NCBI GenBank assembly: GCA_001579985.1
Contig: LRSR01014589.1
Coordinates: forward strand, 1-22,703
From: Hypsibius dujardini
Lineage: Eukaryota > Tardigrada > Eutardigrada > Parachela > Hypsibiidae
Direction: 5' to 3'
DNA length: 22,703 nucleotides
The notes under the pieces were generated by a model that worked only from the letters and a program-made list of their open reading frames with translations, made no database searches and was not told the origin of the DNA. The translations under genes were made by a program, and so were the position numbers. Positions 9,355 through 18,934 of this stretch are shown here, one piece after another. Position 1 is the stretch's first letter, and the number at the start of each line of letters is the position of its first letter.

Positions 9355-10200
9355 ATGGGAAATGGCCATGATGAAACGACACGCCGAAAATATATCAATT
9401 AAAATGTTTATATATATAGAGAAAAAATAGAAATTCGATTGATTGATTGATTGATGTGGGATGGATTAAACTCCAAATTAGCTTCTGATTGTCTCGAAAT
9501 CAAGAGTATTATCCTGCCTCATTACAAGTCAGCAGAATAATACGCTCCTTTCTCCCAAGGCTTCTTTATTATTTCATTAACCCTTGGCTACCTTGTTTCT
9601 CCCTCGTCTCTTGTCTTCCGTACTATATAATCTGATGGTGTGGTGTATGTGTTGACAGTCTAGAAAATCCGAATAGTCCGTATTAATATTCTCTATTCTC
9701 TTTTTTCTTAATTTTTCCTTTCGTTTGTGAATGAAGAAATGCATAGGACATTTCCTTTGAAATTTTACCTCTTTTCTAAGCCCTGCAACCGGGCAAAAGT
9801 TATGGCACAATATAAAACGGCAGCCTGCTTTGTTTGTATTCATATCCCGCAGAAACATCAAATTCTCTAGTAACGAAGGCTTTTCATTGGGAGATGAATA
9901 AAAATGATCCACACATTACAAAAAAAGGACTAAATCAACGGCGACCCACAGTGAATACCACGAAAGTTCAGCAACAACCAAATTAAACCTTTTTGGACTA
10001 CAAATTAAAACCTTCCGCAATGCATTGTTCCTTCATCCACTTAGAAATGAAACCCCGGCACAACTAATCGTGTCATGCAAAAAAAAGGTAAAAGATCAAG
10101 CAAAAGTGTATAAGGATGCAATGGAATTTCCAATATGGCGGATTGACCGTTGGGCCGACCGGGCCGTTGCCCTCTCTTCGGCATCCAAAATTACTTTGCC

Positions 10201-10268
10201 TCCCCCCCCCGCTTTTTTTACTTTTTCTATGTTAAAGCTTGCCCTATCAACCCCCGGGGGGGGGGGGG
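10201..10268. repeat. Poly-C and poly-C/poly-G tracts
   Basis: A run of nine C (10202-10210) is followed about 40 bp later by C5G13 (10251-10268). The G run could pair with the C run or form G-rich structure. Length in the assembly may be unreliable. Confidence 0.7.
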
Positions 10269-10532
10269 AAGAACTTGCTACCCCCTCCAACACGCTTACT
10301 ACCCCTTCGGTCCGACCTCAATCCGTCACTGCGCAGAGTGACCAAGGCCTATAGATCACTCAGAAAATAAAGTCGCTAAGCAAATAGTTATGAAGTTCAT
10401 ACAAACAGACAATCAATGAAAAAATATGCTCTACGTTAAGGTTGTTTGAATAGCCTCTTAGAATTTTAATTTTTTATTTAATTTAATTTAATCAAAATCT
10501 CAGGCATTTTAAATAGATTAAAAATCGATTTA

Positions 10533-11826
10533 CAGAGGATGAACCACTTGATGGTACTCAGTGACTCATATTCACACCTGTACGAGGCGCCTTATCTGAT
10601 TTTCCAATCTCATAAACCCAGCACGTGCTCCACTCAATTTCACATGTGTGATAAATTTCTTGTCTCATTTGGATGCAAAGATGGGTCGCAAACTAGATTT
10701 GGTTCTGAGGGAGTCTATTTTGACATTGGTCAGTTTGAAATATTCATCCAGACAAATTGTGGAAGCATTGAAGGTCAAGAATATCATTGTTTCTCAGAAA
10801 GCAGTATCTAATCTCATCAGAAAAAATATCAACAAGGAATCCGGAAGTGATACTGCACCGTCGTCGGTGAAACCCCGTGGCTCCCCGAAACTCCGAACTC
10901 CTGGTCTTCTGGCTGCCATTGAAAAGGACCTCTCAGGACCGAATCCGCTGACCCGTTCGGCGTTATCCTTGAAGTACGGTGTGTCGGCTACAACTATTGC
11001 TCGCGTCATTAACCAGGATTTGGAGGGGAAGGTGCGGAAAAAGTGCCGTGTTCATGCCCTATCGAATAAGCAGGCTAAACAACGACTGGACCGAGGCCCG
11101 AGGTTCCTGCGCTATATCAACGGCCAGAAGTGGAAGAATGTTATCACCATTGATGAGGCCTGGGTTTATCTGACTGACGTTAACGGGATCCGGAAGATTT
11201 ACTACGAGTTTCGGGGAGAACGGAGTCCGGAAAGTTGGACCAAATTCTGGAAGGAATCTCACCCCAAGGGCATCATGTTTGTGGCCGGCGTTTGCTCCCG
11301 TGAAAAAACTGCGATCCGCTTCGTCAAACCCGGAGCAAAAATCAACAGTGAGTACTACATCCAACATGTTTTGAAGCCGCTTTTCAAGAACGACATTCGG
11401 AAACTATTTCCGGGAGAGCTTATCAACAAGGTCGTCTTCCACCATGACAGTGCTCCAGCGCACTCTTCCAGAATCACACAAGAATGGCTTCGAAATTCCG
11501 GAATCAAGTTTATTCCGAAAGAGCACTGGATGGGCAATAGCCCTGACCTGGCCCCCATGGATTTTTGTGTGAATGGTCTGTTTAAGTGGAAGTTGTTTGA
11601 CCACGTTGCCACTACAGTGGCAGGTTTGAAACGGGTTATGCGACAGGTGTGGTCGAATTTGGACCAAAGTAAAATTAATAACGCTTTACGATCTTGGCCG
11701 AAACGTGTTAAACTTATGCTAGAGAGGCAGGGGTTTCAAATCGAGCATGTTTTGAAAAATTCGAAGTGAAATTGTGCACGCGGGAATTTATTAAAAACTG
11801 AGTACCATCAAGTGGTTCATCCTCTG
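10533..11826 (+). mobile_element. Intact mariner-superfamily (maT-like, DD37D) element
   Basis: Perfect 30 bp terminal inverted repeats start CAGAGGATGAACCACTTGAT at 10533-10562 and are mirrored at 11797-11826. TA target-site duplications flank them (10531-10532, 11827-11828). The length of 1294 bp is typical for mariner. It contains one uninterrupted transposase. Identical ends and an open frame suggest a recent insertion. Confidence 0.95.
10681..11769 (+). CDS. mariner/maT-like transposase (DD37D)
   Basis: The 362-residue product starts at MGRK; an in-frame ATG at 10648 is upstream but MGRK is the more family-like start. The N-terminal ~110 residues form helix-turn-helix DNA-binding regions that recognise the terminal repeats. 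The catalytic core has the first Asp in TIDEAWVYL, the second in FHHDSAPAH and the third in SPDLAPMDF. There are 37 residues between the second and third, giving a DD37D triad as in the maT clade, rather than the DD34D of classic mariner. The frame is complete with all three acidic residues. The enzyme cuts and pastes the element at TA sites. Confidence 0.93.
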   Translation: MGRKLDLVLRESILTLVSLKYSSRQIVEALKVKNIIVSQKAVSNLIRKNINKESGSDTAPSSVKPRGSPKLRTPGLLAAIEKDLSGPNPLTRSALSLKYGVSATTIARVINQDLEGKVRKKCRVHALSNKQAKQRLDRGPRFLRYINGQKWKNVITIDEAWVYLTDVNGIRKIYYEFRGERSPESWTKFWKESHPKGIMFVAGVCSREKTAIRFVKPGAKINSEYYIQHVLKPLFKNDIRKLFPGELINKVVFHHDSAPAHSSRITQEWLRNSGIKFIPKEHWMGNSPDLAPMDFCVNGLFKWKLFDHVATTVAGLKRVMRQVWSNLDQSKINNALRSWPKRVKLMLERQGFQIEHVLKNSK

Positions 11827-11828
11827 TA

Positions 11829-12593
11829 AATATTTTGCCTCTGCCAATTTAAGTTCGATTTAAATATCCTCGAAGTTTTTAGTGCTCAAACTGATCTTTT
11901 CGCGGCGGAAAGATAGATCTGTATTCACACTCGCTGTCACGTCATAGCCCTTAGACAGATATTTGTCACTCTTATCGGTCTCCAACATTCCGAAATAACT
12001 GGCTGCATACGTATTTCAATGTCATGTTGCTTCGCCATATCGCATGGGGAGATGAGGGCACTTTTCCCGGGTGCAATTTTTTATTGTGGAACGAGATTTT
12101 GCTTGATTGTTGGCAATTTCAGCCACTAGACTTCGTGCAGTTTGGCCATTTTTAATAGCCTATTTTATTTAATTGTCGCTATACTTAGAATACTTATACG
12201 TAGAATTAGAAATTACAGTAAGGCGTAAGAAACCGCCTGTTTTCTGAGCTTATCAGAATAACACCGAAATACCCATTGCACAAACTGTCCACACTATGGG
12301 AGCAAATAACAGAATGTTTGCCCAACTTTCGTAGTGTCTCTGGAGGGATGTTTGTGTGATAATCGAAACGGCCGTACCACTCAGAGATTGTTTACCACGA
12401 CTGAATGGGACGATTGCTAAAGCGAAATGCCAGATTTAAATGACGTGTGATCGGTGAACTGACCAGTCAGGGCATAGTACAACACCGTTCTGTTTTCTCG
12501 CGATAAGATAGGACATATAATAGCAAGAACCTCGGTCAAAACCTTCACGGTGTTGTAACCACCGATATGTTATTAAAAGTAAAGTTTCTTACG
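11829..12593. other. Upstream region of the second Ly6 gene, nothing recognised
   Basis: I see no gene, RNA or repeat in this stretch; it leads into the TATA box at 12594. Confidence 0.5.
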
Positions 12594-12600
12594 TATAAAA
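12594..12600 (+). promoter_or_regulatory. TATA box of the three-domain Ly6 gene
   Basis: TATAAAA lies 124 bp upstream of the ATG at 12718. Transcription is inferred to begin near 12620-12630. Confidence 0.55.
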
Positions 12601-12717
12601 GTGGGTAAACACACAGTCCTAACTCAGCTGTCCCTCCTCGTAAAATATCTACAATTTTCTTCTTACTTTTTGATAAATTAATTTGTTGTCCTAAGTATAG
12701 TGAGCTGACTTCCAACT

Positions 12718-12769
12718 ATGAAACACCTTCTCAGCATTATTGCGTTGGTGGTCTGTTTGGCCGTAAAGG
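12718..12769 (+). CDS. Ly6 paralogue, exon 1 (signal peptide)
   Basis: It encodes MKHLLSIIALVVCLAVK plus the first base of a Gly codon; donor AAAGG|GTGAGG. Length and phase equal exon 1 at 1085. Confidence 0.82.
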
Positions 12770-12975
12770 GTGAGGTTTTCGCAATGAACCACGAACGTAT
12801 AGTACATAAACTGTAGTACAATTGATAAAGTATAATAAAATATTAAAAGAAATATTTAGTACAATAATAATATTTATGTAACGCAATATAATTTAAATAT
12901 ATTATATTATAATCTAAAATCTGATAACTCATAATTTGTTCAATCTTTTTTATAAAGGGTAATATGGCATTGTAG

Positions 12976-13146
12976 GAACGGCTTTGCGATGTCACGTTTG
13001 TAACAGCCACACTCAAGGCACTCCCACTCCCACCAATACCAAATGCAGCGATCCCTTCTCCGTGGACGGAGCCACCGTGGTGGAATGCACAACGACCTGC
13101 CAAACCACTCGAGCTACCGCAACTCATCCACTTTACGGAGTACAGC
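12976..13146 (+). CDS. Ly6 paralogue, exon 2 (front half of domain 1)
   Basis: Acceptor ttgtag|GA and donor CAGC|GTAAGT enclose 171 nt. The product starts GTALRCHVCNSH with CSDPF, closely matching exon 2 of the upstream gene at both DNA and protein level. Confidence 0.85.
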
Positions 13147-14185
13147 GTAAGTTTTGCCAAAATCCAGGCGCCACAAGTTCTTCGCGCTCGCTCACTAAAA
13201 CGGAGGACATGTTTAGCTTTATATTTGCCCATTAGACAAATTGAGCATCCCACCAGTACCAAGTACACATCACAGGCAGTACCGTAGGAGGGGGAGGGGG
13301 GTTATTTTATATTTAGGTTATTTTCTAGTGAAAATTCTTAATTTCTTGACTAGAACCATTAATGATTAAAACGCTTAGTGTAGAAACAAAACCGAAACTG
13401 AAATTCAATCTCTAAAAGTTATTTTGTGACCCCTAGGGAAGAAACAGTAGAGCGTATAGGTAATGGGATGCAGCAAAGAATGGTTTGCCTGGGTTTCCTT
13501 AAGACACGGTCCTTTATTGATATTTTTCAAACACAATTCCTTTCGCTTCATTCCTTGTTATATCAGCAAAACATCAACCCGTTTTGTCAAAAACATGCAT
13601 TGATCACACCTGAGACCCCTTGAAGAGTTTACTTATGGAGTCACACCGAAGACCTCACGCCATTTTTTTAAGCAACCTTCTTTGGGTACAGGATTGCTGC
13701 AGTAAATGTCTAATTAATCCCAGACAGACGCAGAGGAGGGGAAGGGGGAGGGGCAACGAGAGTACGTGGTAGTGGTACATCAAACAACAGCCAATTTTAC
13801 TTCCGTTTCAGTAGGCGAAGAACAAGATTACAACATTATGAAATGTTAAAGAATTGAGATGACCGAATCTGTTGGACCTGTTTGAAGGCAATTGCGCCAT
13901 AAGTGCTGAGCTGAAATGAGGCGTGCTCCGAATGTCGGGAATTGAACAAAAAAACTTGACTGTGACCTGCGCTGTTTTTTATAAAAGCACTTGATCAACC
14001 ATCGTGTTTTCATGACATGGCTTTTAAATAAAATGTTTACCTTGTTTATAACGAAAATGTAATTTGTCTGAAGAGTCGTTTATTACACAGACAGCTGTAT
14101 GTCCAATTTTATAGTTCGACCAACAATTTTTGCGTTCAAAATTAAATTTGGTCTTTCGATCACTCATTTTTTATTATCTGGATAG
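13147..14185 (+). other. Intron 2 of the Ly6 paralogue
   Basis: This 1039 bp intron has two G-rich patches (near 13285-13303 and 13736-13754) but no fold-back element like that in intron 2 of the other copy. A 65-codon frame at 13426-13623 has no recognisable feature. Confidence 0.6.
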
Positions 14186-14560
14186 ATTTTACCGAGCGAA
14201 GATGTGCTGCAACCGCCGGAACTGTCGGCTGCATAGACCAAATGGTTGGCGGTGTACCCTACATGACCATCTGTCACTGTGACAGCGACCTCTGCAATGC
14301 GGCCCCAGCGGCCCCAGTCCAGGTCCCTACCACCATCCCACCGACCAGCGTCGCGACGTCCCCCTCCGCTCCGATCATCCAATGCTACCAGTGCAACCAC
14401 CCGTTTAACCTCATCTTTGAGGGACCCGGCAACGTGGATCCAAACTGCAACGATCCCTTTACCGGGGTCGGAATTACGATCGTGAACTGTCGGGGATCAT
14501 GCGTCACGCAAGCCATAACATTTTCCGCTGATGTCGGGATCCCGCATTTGATAGGACAAA
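14186..14560 (+). CDS. Ly6 paralogue, exon 3 (end of domain 1, start of domain 2)
   Basis: Acceptor ggatag|AT and donor ACAAA|GTAAGT enclose 375 nt. It includes CHCDSDLCN, a Pro/Thr/Ser linker, and domain 2 starting IIQCYQC with CNDPF and GIPHLIGQ. Nearly every motif is shared with 2250-2618. Confidence 0.87.
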
Positions 14561-14812
14561 GTAAGTCTTCCCACATAAAATGGATTACAACGAGACGCGG
14601 GTTTTAATTAAAAATGGATCGTTAACGGTTTGTGCCCGATAGAAATTGAAAAGGCCAAAATTATCCGCACTTTTAAACAGCCTTCGGAAAAGCTATTATT
14701 CGTCTGCCTAAAAAAATCTCTTTCGATCCGTTTTTTTAAAACCTGCGTCTAATTTGTCTAAAATACTCTTTATATTAGTGCGGTGTTTACCAATCTGTCG
14801 CTCTATTTGCAG

Positions 14813-15185
14813 CCATTATATCACGATCATGTGATCTCGACGAAGCTGTAGATTTGTGCTTCGACGATCCTGATCAATCCGGATTGATGTCGCAGAGAGT
14901 ATGTTATTGCTCTGGCAATCTGTGTAATAGGGTCCCAGTGATCCCCCCCGGCCATCATCACAACTCCCACGGTCATCATCAACCCGACCGTCGCCCCAGA
15001 GGGTGCGATTAAGTGATACGTTTGCAACGACCCCCCTGCTAGTGTCATTTCCGGAACATTCGACCCCAAATGCAATGACCCGTTCGATGGCGTCGGGGTG
15101 ACCGTCAACGATTGTTGGGGAAAGTGCGTTAAACACACAATGAGCTTTGCAGCCTCATTCAGTAAACCAAATTTAGCAGGAAAAA
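14813..15185 (+). pseudogene. Ly6 paralogue, exon 4 with frameshift and stop codons
   Basis: Acceptor tttgcag|CC and donor GGAAAAA|GTGAGT enclose 373 nt. The first part encodes the back half of domain 2 (CYCSGNLCN). After the C7 run at 14943-14949 the homologous frame is shifted by one base, consistent with one extra C. The entry frame stops at 15010-15012. The displaced frame has TGA at 15014-15016 in place of the Cys of the CYxC motif, then runs on through CNDPF and GKCV to the donor. Confidence 0.75.
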
Positions 15186-15283
15186 GTGAGTTTGCCACAG
15201 TCTGTATAACAACTTACAGATGTGACTCATGCCACATATTTATTTTGTATTAAATGCATAATGCTTGATGTAACATTTTGCAG

Positions 15284-15636
15284 CTATTGTATCGCGGAGA
15301 TGTGAGCCTGAATCGCTAACAGAGAATGTCTGTTCGGACTCTACCGCTGCCGCGGGTGTGACTCACAGGATCTGCCATTGCTCTGGCAACTTCTGCAATG
15401 GAGTCCTTCTGAACCCCGATGGAACCACTGTCGTTCCCACCATTCCACCGATCGATGCCACCGGCAGCACCTTTGGACGACCGGTCAACCCGACAGTGCC
15501 GCCAGTCACCAGTCAGACGGACGGTTGGACAGACGGTCAGACGGACGGAAAGCCCGTGCCAGGCAGTGGAAGCGCAACGCTGGCGCCGTTCGCCTTGGTT
15601 GCTTTCTTCGGCGCCTTCCTGATAATGCTCCTGTGA
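15284..15636 (+). CDS. Ly6 paralogue, exon 5 (domain end, linker, GPI signal)
   Basis: Acceptor ttttgcag|CT and stop TGA at 15634-15636. It completes a Ly6 domain (SRRCEPES to CHCSGNFCN), followed by a Thr/Pro linker with QTDGWTDGQTDG and a hydrophobic GPI-type C-terminus after PGSGSA. Confidence 0.83.
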
Positions 15637-15842
15637 TTGATAATTCTGTTTTCATAATCTGCCGAAGGTGGCAACGTAAAGTGCAGCACTCACCGACGTT
15701 ACCGAAAGCTATATAATGTGTATGTGATTATATAATACTGGAATACATCGCTCGTTATCGACGCTGAACTTTCCCAAACAATCTGTTAATTGTCATTTGA
15801 GCAACACATGTCGAAAATAAGTGTCAGCACACAAGAAGACGT

Positions 15843-15848
15843 AATAAA
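15843..15848 (+). terminator. Polyadenylation signal of the Ly6 paralogue
   Basis: AATAAA lies 207 bp after the stop codon at 15636; it is the first canonical signal I see on the + strand. Confidence 0.5.
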
Positions 15849-16010
15849 ATTTTCTCGGGGCGGGGGGGGGGGCGATTTGTGTATGAACTTAATTCCAGTA
15901 AAAGCAAGGGCAAGTATGACTTTAGATTCACTTTGCTGGTGTAAGTAAAACATTATCTAAAAATTAATGTGCAATCAGTTGGCATCAGCGAAAATATTTT
16001 TGAGTGCGAG

Positions 16011-16082
16011 GGGGCGGAGCTACTGAGGCTGGCGTAACCCGGCTTAAGTGCATTGAATCGAAAAATTTTGTAGCTCCGCCCC
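16011..16082. repeat. Short perfect inverted repeat
   Basis: GGGGCGGAGCTAC at 16011-16023 faces GTAGCTCCGCCCC at 16070-16082 across a 46 bp spacer. It may be a small MITE or a structured element; no other features surround it in 15850-16530. Confidence 0.6.
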
Positions 16083-16537
16083 TTGGCATACAATAGTATT
16101 TTCATGAATGACAGTTGATTCCAAACAAATTTTTAGGTAGGGTAGTGTAAAGAACACTCTTAATTTAACGGTTTTTAAGAAATCATACCATTTTACAGTG
16201 GAAATAAATATTACACATACCCCTGGTACCCCTGAATTAACTGGCTCAAGTTGCCGAAATATTTTTTTTCAATAACTAGATATACTTTAGTATGAAGTGC
16301 AAACTGAAAATAACTTCAAGCCTTTTTTTGTGAAGAATCTATCAATTATGCAAACCAACCAGATCTGATTCTATTAGCTTAACCTAAGATGATGTTGGAT
16401 GGTACCCAACATGTACCCAACACTTACTAATAGTATATCCATCTACCTAGTTAACCCATTCCTATCTACTATTACATTCTCTAATGTACTCGTCTATTAT
16501 CACGTACATAGATCCACCATGTCGGCAGGAAATATTA

Positions 16538-16795
16538 CAGAGTTTAAACCACTTGATGCTGCTCAGTGACTCATATTCTTCAAAAATTAATTCGGACTAC
16601 TACATAGAGCATTGCCTGAAGCCGCTTTTCAAAAACGACATTCGGAAACTATTTCCGGGAGAGCTTATCAACAAAGTAGTCTTCCACCATGACAGTGCTC
16701 CAGCGCACTCTTCCGGAATCACCTAAGAATGGCTTCGAAATTCCGGAATCAAGTTCATTCCGAAAGATAACTGGATGGGTAATAACCCTGACCTG
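16538..16795 (+). mobile_element. Deleted, truncated relative of the mariner element
   Basis: A diverged left terminal repeat (CAGAGTTTAAACCACTTGATG at 16538, preceded by TA) runs into CTCAGTGACTCATATTC as in the intact copy. It is then joined directly to the part of the transposase equivalent to about 11335-11550. About 760 bp between are missing. The right end stops after a match to CCCTGACCTG, with no right terminal repeat. A TAA replaces the CAA codon after SGIT. It is dead and non-coding. Confidence 0.88.
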
Positions 16796-17749
16796 ACATT
16801 TAGGCAAATAATCAGGGGCGGGGCGGTAATCAGGCAAATACAACACAAACAAATTTAAAACCTTTTTTGAAACTTTGAACACAAATAAACGCAGAGATTT
16901 GACATTTCCTTGTTTCCACTACATTGGTTTGCCTGAATAAGGTAGGCTGGATCATGTCAATTAAGTAACTGTTAAATTGTATCACGTGCAACGTTCGCGG
17001 TGTTTCGTAACCGGTTGTGCGAGCGCGCACGTAACACGACATGCCTTCACACTCGCGTTCGGAGAACTAAATTTACGCACAGCGCCGAGACAATTGACGT
17101 TCAAGGTCTGACCTACTTTCTTCTGAAGAAAAAAGCCTCGGCTAACAGTAATACTAAAGCGAATACGCACGGTGTTTCGTCATCGATTTAGGGTTTTGTG
17201 GTCGCATCAACATAATTTGAAACAATATTGATAGGTATAATCGAACATACGAGATCATCGCGTCTGTCTCAACATTAATCAATGACCAACATGCGTTGCC
17301 TCTCTATCTGTAAACAAGACAAAGATAAAGATACGAGATAGTGCAAGAGCACCGCACCAACGCCCGCAACCATGAGGTAGGACGTCCGAATTCATGCCCC
17401 CCTCTGAGAATTATTAATAGCTTTCAAGTTTTTTACTGTACACAGCGTTATAAGGGTCTGCTACGGTTGCAGGACCGGTGACGTGGGTCCAGCTGCATCA
17501 TTCCGCACGGCTGACAATGCCACAAAGAAAGACAGTGAGGTAATGTTAACGACCTTGCTTGACCGCTCTCACTATGACGTGGTTGTCGGAAAACGAGTGA
17601 TCTTTGGCCGGCCAGCACCTACTTTCACTTTCGGAGGAAATGCCTGGATTTCGCCGGAATTGCTCTGACCGCTCGAGAGGTTGAAGTTCCTCTGGCGATT
17701 GCAACTCGGCTGACTAAGGACCAACAAAAGGTGGTAGGGAAATTTAAGA
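16796..17749. other. Intergenic, nothing firmly recognised
   Basis: A possible exon-like stretch ends at 17668 (from an acceptor-like TTTTTACTGTACACAG near 17444), with an open frame from 17483, but I recognise no domain. The rest shows no gene or RNA. Confidence 0.4.
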
Positions 17750-17755
17750 AAGCCT

Positions 17756-17812
17756 TGTAATTCGAACTTGACGTGTAGTTCGAACTTAACGTGTAGTTCG
17801 AACTTGACGGGT
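17756..17812. repeat. Short tandem repeat, ~20 bp unit, 3 copies
   Basis: Three copies of a unit close to TTCGAACTTGACGTGTAG lie head to tail, with single-base differences. Confidence 0.8.
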
Positions 17813-17854
17813 GCGGCTCACTACTGCGTGTGTGTCTTGAGTGAATGATCTTTT

Positions 17855-17995
17855 AGAGTCACAAGTAACATGCAAGTATACTTGTGACGTACTTGAAGCC
17901 ACAAATAACCTGCAAGCGTACCTCTTGTAGCCACAAGTAACAGGCACGTGTACTTGAGTACTTGCAAGTGTACTTGTGACGTACTTGTGGCCACT
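17855..17995. repeat. Degenerate minisatellite (CAAGTAACATGCAAGT...CTTGTG)
   Basis: Repeated blocks of GCCACAAGTAACNNGCA, GTACTTG and CTTGTGACGTACTTG occur several times, in part as direct repeats and in part as inverted CAAGT/ACTTG. The unit is roughly 45-50 bp. Confidence 0.7.
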
Positions 17996-18304
17996 TTAAG
18001 AATCATAGCATAGCATACCCCACCACAAGACACCGCGCTAACATTCTCTGGATCTTTGCCGCTGAATATTCTGTGGACCTTGATGATAGTTCTATTCATT
18101 CTCTCGCCTACTGTGCATGGTTGTCATTTGTTCGCTGTGATTAAACTTTCTTTATCATAATTTCAAGTTCTAGAAGTACTGCTTAGCAATTTTTGCTGAA
18201 TATAAATAATACGTTTGATGTGTACAAAAAAACCCCAGGAAACATGGGGAAAACTTGAAAAATTGTCTTGAAACTTTTATTTCATTATATTGCGCAGTCA
18301 TGTC

Positions 18305-18435
18305 TATCCACCACCCACGTCCACTTGTAGCCATCCATGTCCACCCACGACCATCCACGCCCCTCCACGTCCACTTGTAGCCATCCATGTCCGCCCACGA
18401 CCATCTACGCCCATCCACGCCCATCTACGCCCACC
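18305..18435. repeat. Minisatellite (CCATCCACGCCC-type)
   Basis: Two long copies of a ~50-60 bp block beginning ACGTCCACTTGTAGCCATCC are followed by shorter CCATCTACGCC units. The open frames on either strand here, including a Trp/Gly/Asp-rich one on the minus strand, come from the repeat. Confidence 0.85.
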
Positions 18436-18602
18436 TTTTAGTACCTGCCGTCTGATTTATGATACCGTTCGTGTGATATCGCTCCCTTTAGTCAATAAAT
18501 TAAAAAATAAATTATATAAACAATGCTAAATGTACAGAGCCACATACTTGCACTTGCACATCCTAAATTTCTCACGCTACTAAAATATAAATGAGTAAGA
18601 AA

Positions 18603-18900
18603 TTACAATGTACTGGGCGGGGTTCGTCGGTATTGAGTTCTGAGTGTTGTTGAGCGTTTTGAGTGTCGTGGGCACTCCGACACTCGCTGGCCAACCGTTG
18701 CGTCCCAGCTCACTTGCAACATATCCGCGGCTTTCACGCTGCGGCGAACCTCAATGATGAGGCGCAGAATGTTTGTCTGCGTTGAAGCACATATTGTGTC
18801 CCGAGCGTAAGCACAGTCTGGTGTGGATCCAGGTGAGGAAGTGATGGTGGATGGTGAGGAACTGGTAGTGGAGTTACTTCCATTTGTCACGCATTTGTTA
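18603..18900 (-). pseudogene. Broken second CAP-domain copy
   Basis: The minus-strand sequence encodes a Ser/Thr/Pro linker, then CAYARDTICAST and VKAADMLQVSWD, matching the front of the CAP domain of the neighbouring gene (18935-20521). About 20 bp are then missing relative to that gene (between GTTGCG and TCCCAGCT on the + strand, near 18701), shifting the frame. Similarity fades soon after, and the later Cys and Trp motifs are absent. There is no signal-peptide exon and no CAP C-terminal exon. It looks like a partial tandem duplicate that has decayed. Confidence 0.75.
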
Positions 18901-18934
18901 GACGCGTGTTTAAAAACAAATAAGATTCTCAAGC

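Larger units (their letters stand above)
8961..10532. other. Intergenic region, mostly without recognised genes
   Basis: This holds the 3' flank of the Ly6 gene; I see no canonical AATAAA in the first 250 bp. It also has a weak minus-strand saposin-like exon (9178-9354), a short GATT repeat near 9434-9454, and C9 and C5G13 runs at 10202-10268. The 111-codon minus-strand frame at 9577-9912 and the frames near 10025-10354 show no recognisable domain. Confidence 0.5.
12718..15636 (+). pseudogene. Three-domain Ly6 paralogue with damaged exon 4 (5 exons)
   Basis: Deduced join: 12718-12769, 12976-13146, 14186-14560, 14813-15185, 15284-15636, all phase-1 GT-AG introns. Exons 1-3 parallel those of the six-domain gene (52, 171 and 375 nt against 52, 171 and 369), so the genes are tandem paralogues. 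The protein has a signal peptide, ten-cysteine Ly6 domains, a short linker with TDGQTDG-type repeats and a GPI-type tail (VAFFGAFLIMLL). Exon 4 is 373 nt, not a multiple of three. After a seven-C run (14943-14949) the conserved frame is displaced, ending in TAA at 15010 in the entry frame. A TGA at 15014 sits where the domain's first Cys belongs in the displaced frame. Either it is a pseudogene, or exon 4 is skipped, which keeps phase and gives an intact 316-residue two-domain protein. Assembly error is also possible. Confidence 0.7.

Noticed and set aside
9577-9912. 111-codon minus-strand frame
   Set aside because: Lys/Arg/His-rich with no recognisable domain, no signal peptide and no paralogue in the window.
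10025-10354. Overlapping frames on both strands around the poly-C/poly-G runs
   Set aside because: Low-complexity homopolymers keep the frames open; no domain is seen.
10648-10680. Upstream in-frame ATG of the transposase
   Set aside because: The start MGRK at 10681 better fits transposase N-termini; the extra 11 residues lie within the untranslated end of the element.
17483-17668. Exon-like 61-codon stretch after an acceptor-like site
   Set aside because: A faint resemblance to the N-terminus of ligand-gated ion channels (LLDR...YD) is too weak to call. It begins at a GTG and has a stop just upstream.
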